A stretch of 8,148 nucleotides of DNA, from positions 1-8,148 of the forward strand of contig JANYAB010000544.1 in assembly GCA_025355225.1 (NCBI GenBank), read 5' to 3'. Each line of letters opens with the position of its first letter. The first letter of the stretch is position 1. Below the pieces are notes generated by a model. The model was not told the DNA's origin, did not search any database, and saw only the letters and a program-made list of their open reading frames with translations. Shown here piece by piece: positions 1 through 6,331 of this stretch. Source of the DNA: Bacteroidota bacterium. Lineage in GTDB: Bacteria; Bacteroidota; Bacteroidia; Sphingobacteriales; Sphingobacteriaceae. The translations under genes and the position numbers were made by a program.

Positions 1-893
1 CCGTAATTACTTTAAGCAACGATTCTGCAGCGCCTGAAGGCCTGAAGAACTTACAAATTGATAATTATAACGAAAAGCATCACCAGCAGTATGTCAATAA
101 AAAACCGGTTGTATTGCTTGTCGAAGATAATGACGATTTCCGATTTTATTTAAAAGACAACCTGCGGGAAGCATTTTTTATTATTGAAGCTTCAAACGGT
201 AAAGAAGGCTGGCAAAAGGCTTTATCACAACATCCGGATATTATGGTAAGCGATATCAGTATGCCCGAAATGAATGGAATTGATCTTTGCAAAAAAATCA
301 AGAATGATAAACGCACATCGCACATTCCTATTATTTTATTAACTGCTTTAACTGGTGAAGAAGAACAATTAAAAGGTTTGGAAATAGGCGCGAATGATTA
401 CATGACCAAGCCGTTTAATTTCGAAATATTGCTGTCAAAGATCAAAAACCTGCTGATTCTGCAAGACAACTTTAAACGCACCTATAAAAAACAAATGAAC
501 GTACAGTTGCAGGAAGTTGCTATGGAAACTGATGACGAAAAGCTTTTAAGAAACATTGTTGAATATATTGAGCAGAACATTTTAAACTACAACCTTTCTG
601 TGGAAGAATTGAGCCGACAGATGAACATGAGCCGGGTTACACTATATAAAAAGATGTTGATGCTTACGGGTAAATCGCCTGTTGAATTTATCCGGTCGAT
701 AAGGCTGAAAAAAGCGGTGTATCTATTGGAGAATAGCCGAATGAATATCAGCCAAATAACATACGAAGTAGGCTTTAACACACCCAAATATTTTACAAAA
801 TTATTCAAAGACGAGTATAATATACTCCCATCTGCATACGCCGATTCCATTCGGCAAAAGAAAATGCCAACAGGGTCCGCTGAAAAGTTCTGA
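1..893 (+). CDS. Hybrid two-component system regulator (HTCS), C-terminal part: receiver domain plus AraC-type DNA-binding domain
   Basis: This is the 3' end of a gene that starts upstream; the frame is open from the first complete codon at base 3, giving 296 visible residues. Residues about 37-155 form a response-regulator receiver domain: acidic pair E41/D42, phospho-acceptor D84 (codon 252-254) in the motif SDISMPEMNG, T114 in LLTAL and K136 in TKPF. A linker leads to an AraC-type domain (about 182-290) with two helix-turn-helix units; the second carries the family signature GFNTPKYFTKLFKDEY. In hybrid two-component systems of Bacteroidota this tail follows a periplasmic sensor, a histidine kinase and an ATPase domain on one polypeptide; those parts are inferred, since only a short linker precedes the receiver here. 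The protein would sit in the inner membrane and activate the downstream susC operon when glycan is sensed. A TTG at 114 is not a credible start, as it would cut off the first beta strand of the receiver domain. Confidence 0.93.
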   Translation, partial: VITLSNDSAAPEGLKNLQIDNYNEKHHQQYVNKKPVVLLVEDNDDFRFYLKDNLREAFFIIEASNGKEGWQKALSQHPDIMVSDISMPEMNGIDLCKKIKNDKRTSHIPIILLTALTGEEEQLKGLEIGANDYMTKPFNFEILLSKIKNLLILQDNFKRTYKKQMNVQLQEVAMETDDEKLLRNIVEYIEQNILNYNLSVEELSRQMNMSRVTLYKKMLMLTGKSPVEFIRSIRLKKAVYLLENSRMNISQITYEVGFNTPKYFTKLFKDEYNILPSAYADSIRQKKMPTGSAEKF

Positions 894-970
894 CCTACTA
901 AATTTCATCCGGGTATTTAGCATTATTCTCAAGATCATACAGATAGCTTTGCGGGTTCCCTGTAACAAAA

Positions 971-992
971 TTGTGATGTTTTCATTTCACAA
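971..992. repeat. Inverted repeat TTGTGA-N10-TCACAA
   Basis: TTGTGA at 971-976 is exactly mirrored by TCACAA at 987-992, with a 10-base spacer. The full span is 22 bases. It lies 77 bases after the regulator stop codon and about 480 bases before susC. It could be a protein-binding dyad or an RNA hairpin at the 3' end of the regulator message. Arms of six bases can arise by chance in AT-rich DNA of this length, so the role is unproven. Confidence 0.4.
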
Positions 993-1009
993 GTTGATTA
1001 AACACCTTC

Positions 1010-1027
1010 AAGATCAGGTCTTTTTTT
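1010..1027 (+). terminator. Possible weak intrinsic terminator after the regulator gene
   Basis: A short hairpin (AAGA at 1010-1013 pairing with TCTT at 1019-1022, loop TCAGG, which may extend by a T-G wobble and a C-G pair if the loop tightens) runs directly into seven T residues at 1021-1027. The stem is short and mostly A-T, so stability is low. Its place, about 115 bases beyond the regulator stop codon and before the long susC leader, is right for ending the regulator transcript. Confidence 0.35.
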
Positions 1028-1152
1028 ATTTTAACAGCAATTAATCGACTCATTTACAGAAACTTAAATACAAGTTAACATTTGGTCTATAAACGTTATC
1101 AAGTCGCCTATCTCCTTTTTTCTAACTGTCATAGTTTCATCTTTTGGGAATG

Positions 1153-1197
1153 CGTATTCAATACGGTGTGTTAAACACCATTGTTGTGTAATACAAT
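1153..1197. repeat. Three back-to-back inverted repeats, possible operator or leader-RNA structure
   Basis: Three dyads follow one another almost without gaps. CGTATT-C-AATACG occupies 1153-1165 (6-base arms, 1-base centre). GGTGT-GTTAA-ACACC occupies 1165-1179 (5-base arms). ATTGT-N8-ACAAT occupies 1180-1197 (5-base arms). Each alone could be chance, but the tandem arrangement roughly 280-320 bases before the susC start is the densest dyad symmetry in the gap. It could be binding sites for the neighbouring AraC-type regulator, or hairpins if transcription starts upstream. No function is shown by the sequence alone. Confidence 0.35.
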
Positions 1198-1229
1198 TAT
1201 AAATAACAAAACCAACCAGGTCATTTTAT

Positions 1230-1247
1230 TTTTTGTCGCGATAAAAA
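1230..1247. repeat. 18-base near-perfect palindrome TTTTTGTCGCGATAAAAA
   Basis: Centred on TCGCGA (1236-1241), the two halves match at eight of nine pairs; the one exception is a G/T pair next to the core. It lies about 226 bases before the susC start. A continuous palindrome with a GC core and AT flanks is the usual form of a dimeric repressor or activator site, but I do not recognise the motif. Confidence 0.4.
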
Positions 1248-1251
1248 CTCA

Positions 1252-1266
1252 CTGGAATCTTTCCAG
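1252..1266. repeat. Short inverted repeat CTGGAA-TCT-TTCCAG
   Basis: Perfect 6-base arms flank a 3-base centre, five bases after the palindrome ending at 1247. There is no following T tract, so it is not a terminator. It could be a hairpin in a long susC leader or part of the same regulatory patch as the neighbouring dyads; chance is also possible. Confidence 0.35.
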
Positions 1267-1336
1267 CGCTTTTATAGCTGTTTATTTCAGCGTTAAAGTC
1301 ATATCCGGCAAATATTTTTCACTGACCGCAAACGGG

Positions 1337-1368
1337 TTTTTATCGGGCTGAATGACAATTTAAACTTT
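1337..1368 (+). promoter_or_regulatory. Weak candidate Bacteroidota-type promoter for the susC operon
   Basis: The known Bacteroidota housekeeping promoter has TTTG near -33 and TAnnTTTG near -7, about 19-20 bases apart. Here TTTTT at 1337-1341 is followed after 19 bases by TAAACTTT at 1361-1368, which fits spacing and only part of each box. A start near 1375 would give a leader of about 100 bases before susC. Nothing else in the gap fits better with both boxes. This is a guess guided by spacing. Confidence 0.2.
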
Positions 1369-1432
1369 AAATATGGAGAAAACTACAATTAGGAATAAAA
1401 ATTAAATCCAAGTAACCACTAACCAACGAGTA

Positions 1433-1471
1433 ATGAACCAATTATTAAAAAATCTTAAAATCCCTTTATAA
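1433..1471 (+). other. 12-codon upstream reading frame abutting the susC start
   Basis: ATG at 1433 opens a frame encoding MNQLLKNLKIPL and stopping at TAA 1469-1471, one base before the susC ATG at 1473. It is in a different frame from susC. Such an arrangement would allow ribosomes ending the short peptide to restart on susC. There is only a weak purine stretch (GAG at 1428-1430) before its ATG, and the peptide resembles no leader peptide I know. It may be chance in AT-rich sequence. Confidence 0.25.
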
Positions 1472-1472
1472 A

Positions 1473-4400
1473 ATGGATAAAAATTTACAAAGAAGAATGA
1501 AATGCGACATTTCGTTATTTATAGCAGCTATGTTGTTATGTCTTTCAGGCTACGCGCAAACCATTAGGGTTGTCGGAAAGATAACAAGCGCTGACGATTC
1601 CCAACCGTTGCCGGGAGTCAGTATTATACTTAAAGGAACAACGACCGGAACAGTATCCGCCAGTGATGGCAGTTACGCAATAACCGCAAAGGCAGGTGAT
1701 ATACTTGCGTTTAGCTTTTTAGGTTATATCTCCCAGCAAATAACAGTTGAGCAAAACACTTTAATTAATGTCAAGCTAAATTCAGCAACCAGCAACTTAA
1801 ACGAAGTTGTTGTTATTGGCTACGGTAATGCGCGGAGAAAAGATCTTACGGGAGCAATAGCGTCAATATCAGCCAAAGATATCGCCAGCACGGTATCCAC
1901 TACGTTCGACCAGGCTTTGCAAGGTAAGATGGCGGGTGTTACCGTTACCCAAAATTCAGGTCAGCCCGGTGGCGGTGTAACCATACAGGTGCGTGGTATA
2001 GGATCGATAAACGCGGGCACAGATCCATTATATGTTATCGACGGGGTGATCATTCCTCCAGGGCAGTCTTCATCAACAGGCGGCATATATATGGGGAACA
2101 GCGGTACCCGCGACAACCCATTATCAACCATTAATCCCAATGACATTGCGTCAATTGACGTGTTAAAGGATGCTTCGGCTATTGCTATTTATGGCTCACA
2201 GGGCAGCAACGGTGTTATCATAGTTACCACCAAGCGGGGTAAAAAAGGCGCGCCTGTCGTTAATTTCGATGCATATTACGGAGTTCAGCAGATACCGAAA
2301 TATTTGCCGATGATGAATTTACAGCAATACGCGACGTTTACAAATACCAAGGATTCGATTCTCAATTATACGCCCAATTCGGATTTCGCTAACCCTAAAT
2401 ATTTAGGTACAGGTACCGACTGGCAAAAGGCGATATTTCAAAATGCCAGTACGTATAATGCCGATTTATCAGTCAGTGGGGCTGATGACAAAACACGCTA
2501 TTACATCGGCGGAAGCTTTTTGAGCCAGGATGGTATCGTTTTAAGCTCAAACTTTAAAAGAACATCCTTTAAAGTTAACCTGGACAATAAAACAACCGAC
2601 TGGCTGAACTTAGGAACGAATTTAACGTTTTCAGCAATCAAGCAAAATGTTAATGCCAGCGTTTACGATCTTATAAACGCAACACTTAGCCTCCCCCCAA
2701 ATATTGCCCCGGTTAATCCCGATGGAAGTATAGGGGCTGTTCCAACTCCCGGGCAATCGGTACCTAATTCTTACAATCCGAACCCGGTAGCGGCTGCGGC
2801 ATTAAACACCAACATAGTACAGCGTACACAGGCTTACGGAAGTATTTATGGGGATATTATTTTTACAAAGGAGCTGAAACTGCACAATGAAGTAACGGGT
2901 AATTTTGATTATGGCAACGTTAATCAGTTTTACCCAACCTTTGTAATCAACGGGCAACTGCAACCAACTAATAGCGCTTCGGTTTCTGCAACCAATAACA
3001 AAAGCTTTACGCTGCGTAATTATTTAAGTTACGATCATTACGGAGCTAACTTTAATATTAATGCCACTGCGGGGCACGAAGCAAGCACTGGCACTTACAC
3101 CAGTTTATTTGGTGGCCGTACAGGTTTTTTTGCCAATAACCCACAGGATTTAAGTTTGGGTAATGTTTTAAGTGCATCAAACGGCGGAGGGCAAAGTACT
3201 TACTCAAATGAAGGCTATCTGGCCCGTGCCACGGTTGGGTATAAATACAAATATAACCTTACCGCCACTTATCGCAGAGATGGTAATTCAAATTTTGCCC
3301 CAGGCAACCGTTGGGTTGGTACCTATGCCTTTGGTGGATCGTGGAATGTTGAAAAGGAGCGTTTTTTGAAAAATGCTACCTTCATTGACCAGCTAAAATT
3401 AAGAGGGAGTTATGGCCTTACCAATAACGCAAACTTACCTGCATATACTTATGGAGCTGCCGTAAATGTTGGCCTTGGCGGCCTTGGCTCAACTGCCGGC
3501 GTTACTAATATAGCAAACAGTGGTGTTAGCTGGGAAACTTCTAAAAGTATAGATGCAGGTTTTGATTTAAGTTTATTTAAAAGCCGCATACAACTTACTG
3601 CCGACGTTTATGAGCGCAAAACAAATAATTTGCTGCTGCAAATTCCGTTGCCTAACTATGGGGGCATTAATGGATCAGGGAGCTTAGGGGCTCCATGGGG
3701 TAACGTTGGGTCTATCCAAAACCGTGGTTTTGAAATTACTTTGAATACACACAATATTCAAACTACTAATTTCAATTGGACTACGGGTCTTACTTTCTCG
3801 TTAAACAGGAATAAAATATTATCACTCAATACCGGCAGCACTGCATTATATGGTAAAATTTATAATGCAAGCGTTCTTGTCAGTAAAACTACAGTTGGCA
3901 GTTCCATCGGCGATTTTTACGGTTACATAGCCCAGGGTGTTTTTAAAAATGCCGCCGATTTAAATTCGTCAGCGCGCCCCGCAGGTTCCACTATTGACTA
4001 CACCCAGGGTATATGGGTTGGCGATACCAAGTATAAAGATTTGAATCATGACGGTGTAATAGATGCAAATGATCAAACTGATTTAGGGTCGCCACTGCCT
4101 AAATTTACTTACGGTATCAATAATACGTTTGGCTACAAAGGATTTGACCTTACAGTTTTCTTTACCGGAAGTTACGGCAATAAAATATTAGACTTTACTC
4201 AGCAGCAGCATGAGGATCCTAATAGTGGTCAAACCGGCTATTTTGAAACGCTGACAAATTACGCACACGTTGCGTTAATTGATCCCGCCGGATCTAAAAC
4301 CGATGTCAATAATGTTTATGTAACCAACCCAACTACAACGGTACCTGGTTTCCGCGTTTCTGGTGATCCTGATCAAAATAATCGGATATCGTCGCGTTTT

Positions 4401-4676
4401 ATTCATGACGGATCGTATTTACGCCTCAAAAACCTGGCCCTGGGTTACAATATCCCCGCAGCTATTATTGCCAGGCTGCACATACATTCGTTAAGAGTTT
4501 ATAGTAACGTTTCAAATTTATTTACCATAACCAAATATCCCGGATACGATCCGGAAGTTGGTGTTAACGTTCCAAATCAGTCCGGTCAGGGTACTAATGC
4601 TTTAACGGCTGGTATTGATTGGGGCAGGTACCCAACTCCGCGCATTTATACATTTGGTTTTAATGTGGGGCTATAA
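1473..4676 (+). CDS. SusC/RagA family TonB-linked outer membrane transporter
   Basis: This 1067-residue protein is a TonB-dependent outer membrane channel that imports oligosaccharides with its SusD partner. The signal peptide covers about residues 1-28 (core around 13-26, cleavage near GYA/QT). Residues about 31-107 form the carboxypeptidase-D-regulatory-like domain typical of SusC, followed by LNEVVVIGYG and a plug domain (about 115-255) with KDLTGAIASIS, YVIDGV near 187 and IYGSQGSNGVIIVTTK near 239. The rest is a beta barrel ending in a conserved tail with PGYDPEVG and a final hydrophobic strand (FGFNVGL). A D-x-N-x-D-G-x-I-D loop at 856-864 is the usual SusC metal-binding-like motif. Length is normal for the family. 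There is no STN domain, so ECF sigma/anti-sigma signalling is unlikely. Two in-frame starts are possible: 1473 and 1497 (Met9); the second has purine-rich AGAAG just before it, and both leave the signal peptide intact. First gene of an operon; the substrate is unknown. Confidence 0.96.
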   Translation: MDKNLQRRMKCDISLFIAAMLLCLSGYAQTIRVVGKITSADDSQPLPGVSIILKGTTTGTVSASDGSYAITAKAGDILAFSFLGYISQQITVEQNTLINVKLNSATSNLNEVVVIGYGNARRKDLTGAIASISAKDIASTVSTTFDQALQGKMAGVTVTQNSGQPGGGVTIQVRGIGSINAGTDPLYVIDGVIIPPGQSSSTGGIYMGNSGTRDNPLSTINPNDIASIDVLKDASAIAIYGSQGSNGVIIVTTKRGKKGAPVVNFDAYYGVQQIPKYLPMMNLQQYATFTNTKDSILNYTPNSDFANPKYLGTGTDWQKAIFQNASTYNADLSVSGADDKTRYYIGGSFLSQDGIVLSSNFKRTSFKVNLDNKTTDWLNLGTNLTFSAIKQNVNASVYDLINATLSLPPNIAPVNPDGSIGAVPTPGQSVPNSYNPNPVAAAALNTNIVQRTQAYGSIYGDIIFTKELKLHNEVTGNFDYGNVNQFYPTFVINGQLQPTNSASVSATNNKSFTLRNYLSYDHYGANFNINATAGHEASTGTYTSLFGGRTGFFANNPQDLSLGNVLSASNGGGQSTYSNEGYLARATVGYKYKYNLTATYRRDGNSNFAPGNRWVGTYAFGGSWNVEKERFLKNATFIDQLKLRGSYGLTNNANLPAYTYGAAVNVGLGGLGSTAGVTNIANSGVSWETSKSIDAGFDLSLFKSRIQLTADVYERKTNNLLLQIPLPNYGGINGSGSLGAPWGNVGSIQNRGFEITLNTHNIQTTNFNWTTGLTFSLNRNKILSLNTGSTALYGKIYNASVLVSKTTVGSSIGDFYGYIAQGVFKNAADLNSSARPAGSTIDYTQGIWVGDTKYKDLNHDGVIDANDQTDLGSPLPKFTYGINNTFGYKGFDLTVFFTGSYGNKILDFTQQQHEDPNSGQTGYFETLTNYAHVALIDPAGSKTDVNNVYVTNPTTTVPGFRVSGDPDQNNRISSRFIHDGSYLRLKNLALGYNIPAAIIARLHIHSLRVYSNVSNLFTITKYPGYDPEVGVNVPNQSGQGTNALTAGIDWGRYPTPRIYTFGFNVGL

Positions 4677-4700
4677 TTCATTATTTAAAAAATAGAAAAC

Positions 4701-6281
4701 ATGAAACACGTTAAAAAAATATTAGTCTTTTCTTTACTTACGGCGATTGGTTTAAGTGCCTGCAAGAAAGATTTTTTGAACAAGGGTGTTCCAACACAGC
4801 AATTAGTTGTAAATACCTACTATCAAAACACTGCCGAGCTTAGGGCGGCTACCGGCTATCTTTATACTTCGCCCTGGTTTGATTTTAATTATCCTTTTAT
4901 CGTTTATGTTGGCGACGTTATGTCGGGCAATACCGTTAGTAACCCGTATAACACTAACGCTTCGCAATTTTCAAACTTTACTATAGCAAATGGATACGGC
5001 GGGTTAAGTTATGGCTGGAGTTCGTTATACAACGTGGTAGCGCAATCAAATACCACAATCAACAACATCACTAATTTTAGTCCGGCATCATTAGGCCAGG
5101 CAAGGATGGCTGCCATGGGCGAAGCGCGATTTATGCGTGGCGTAGCTTACTTTTACCTGGTACAATTATGGGGCTCCGTTCCTATAGTTGAAAGCAGTGA
5201 TAAGTTGATAAATAAGCCTTTATTGCACCGGAATATTGAAAGCGATGTTTATAAATTTATTATCAATGATCTGCATTATGCTGCTCATAATTTGCCGGCC
5301 TCAGATCCGCAGCCGGGCCGCGTTAATAAATGGTCTGCCGAAGGATTGCTTGCCAAAGTATTTTTAACAAAGTCGGGCATTACAGGTACACGCGTACAAG
5401 CCGATTTGGATAGCGCTAAATATTATGCAGCCGACGTCGTTCACAACAGCGGAATATCTCTCGATCCTGATTATTATAGCGCTTTCTTAACCGCAAATAA
5501 CAACAGTCCCGAAATGCTGTTTGGCCTGCAGTTTACAGTAGCTGCGGGTGCTGCCTGGACTACTAATGATTTCAGGGAGACCGCGATAGAAGGAGATCCC
5601 AATATTGACGGTTTGGGTGGCGGCGGCTGGGATGGCTTAAGAATAAGCAAGGATATGTACGATAATTATTCGCCTGGCGATAAACGTCGCAAAGCCACTT
5701 TTATGCTGAATGGCGATACTTATCCGGAGTTAGTGACTGCTCAGGACCCCAATGGCTACAAAATGACCGATGCAAATGGCGCTTATGTTAAAAAATATGT
5801 TGACGGCGGCCCGCTGGCCAACCAGGGACTTAATATACAATTAATGCACGATGCCAGTCCTAATTATTTGCTGCGCCTGTCTGACGTTTACCTGGTATAC
5901 GCCGAAGCTATTTTGGGAACGAATCCAAGCACAAGCGACCCCGAAGCCTTAACGTACTTTAATATGATACGTACCAGGGCCGGTTTAGCTACTGTAAACT
6001 CCATATCCTTTTCCGATATATTTAAGGAGCGAAGAGTTGAACTTGCACTGGAATACCAGTTTTGGTTTGATTTGAAAAGGTGGCATGATTACGATCCAAC
6101 GTCCGCTGATGCGTTTATTAAAGCACAACACCGCAATGCATTTACTTACAACAATGGTGTAGCGGCTGAACCGTCGGGCTCTGTTACCAAGGTTAATCCG
6201 GCATATTATACGTTGCCCTACCCTGCCGTCGAGGTTACTGCTGATCCGTTGTTAAACCAACCGGCGGTACCTTATTATTAA
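4701..6281 (+). CDS. RagB/SusD family glycan-binding outer membrane lipoprotein
   Basis: This 526-residue protein is the SusD partner that forms a lid over the SusC channel and binds glycan at the cell surface. A lipoprotein signal ends in LSAC with lipidated C21, followed by KKDFLN, a standard SusD opening. The N-terminal SusD-like region with tetratricopeptide-type helices includes RFMRGVAYFYLVQLWG at 143-158. The C-terminal SusD region holds LLRLSDVYLVYAEA and the family signature ERRVELALEYQFWFDLKRW at 443-461; the tail (LPYP...DPLLNQPAVPYY) is also typical. Length is normal. The start lies 24 bases after the susC stop, so the two are almost certainly co-transcribed. The leader is AT-rich (AAAAAATAGAAAAC before ATG) without a clear Shine-Dalgarno, as is common in Bacteroidota. 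Glycan specificity cannot be read from SusD sequence. Confidence 0.96.
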   Translation: MKHVKKILVFSLLTAIGLSACKKDFLNKGVPTQQLVVNTYYQNTAELRAATGYLYTSPWFDFNYPFIVYVGDVMSGNTVSNPYNTNASQFSNFTIANGYGGLSYGWSSLYNVVAQSNTTINNITNFSPASLGQARMAAMGEARFMRGVAYFYLVQLWGSVPIVESSDKLINKPLLHRNIESDVYKFIINDLHYAAHNLPASDPQPGRVNKWSAEGLLAKVFLTKSGITGTRVQADLDSAKYYAADVVHNSGISLDPDYYSAFLTANNNSPEMLFGLQFTVAAGAAWTTNDFRETAIEGDPNIDGLGGGGWDGLRISKDMYDNYSPGDKRRKATFMLNGDTYPELVTAQDPNGYKMTDANGAYVKKYVDGGPLANQGLNIQLMHDASPNYLLRLSDVYLVYAEAILGTNPSTSDPEALTYFNMIRTRAGLATVNSISFSDIFKERRVELALEYQFWFDLKRWHDYDPTSADAFIKAQHRNAFTYNNGVAAEPSGSVTKVNPAYYTLPYPAVEVTADPLLNQPAVPYY

Positions 6282-6331
6282 ATAAGCCGCAGAAACTGAA
6301 ATAAAATATTAAACCATTTAAAGTTTTTAAA

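Larger units (their letters stand above)
894..1472. other. 579-base non-coding region between the regulator and susC
   Basis: No convincing protein-coding frame is present on the + strand; the only frames beginning with ATG that I traced are 10-22 codons long. The region is AT-rich. It holds a 6-base inverted repeat at 971-992, a weak terminator-like hairpin at 1010-1027, a cluster of inverted repeats at 1153-1266, a weak promoter candidate at 1337-1368 and a 12-codon frame at 1433-1471. Stretches 1028-1150 and 1267-1336 show nothing I can name. A long upstream region is expected for a regulated polysaccharide-utilisation operon, so operator sites for the adjacent regulator probably lie here, but I cannot place them with confidence. 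Confidence 0.8.

Noticed and set aside
114..116. TTG as the start of the regulator protein
   Set aside because: The frame is open back to the window edge, and starting here would remove the first beta strand (VVLLVEDN) of the receiver domain; the gene is a C-terminal fragment of a longer hybrid protein.
587..850. 87-residue frame on the - strand
   Set aside because: It is antisense to the AraC-type domain of the regulator, whose conserved motifs make the + strand the coding one.
944..951. TAGCTTTG, a match to the Bacteroidota -7 box TAnnTTTG
   Set aside because: No TTTG-like -33 box lies at the required distance, and it is more than 500 bases from susC.
976..1044. 22-codon frame in the intergenic region starting at ATG 976
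   Set aside because: No ribosome-binding signal, no recognisable motif, and it runs through the poly-T tract; consistent with random sequence.
998..1179. Direct repeat TTAAACACC at 998-1006 and 1171-1179
   Set aside because: A nine-base repeat within a 579-base AT-rich gap is close to chance expectation, and the flanks do not match.
1326..1341. CCG-CAAA-CGG hairpin followed by T residues
   Set aside because: Only three base pairs in the stem, too unstable for a terminator, and a terminator here would block the susC transcript if the promoter is upstream.
1961..2146. 61-residue frame on the - strand inside susC
   Set aside because: Overlaps the conserved plug domain of the transporter and has no family resemblance.
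3172..3369. 65-residue frame on the + strand inside susC
   Set aside because: Out-of-frame shadow within the beta-barrel region with no separate start signal.
1441..4693. Similar A/T strings ATTATTAAAAAAT (1441-1453) and ATTATTTAAAAAAT (4680-4693) before susC and susD
   Set aside because: They sit at different distances from the start codons (19 and 7 bases) and are low-complexity, so a shared translation signal is not supported.
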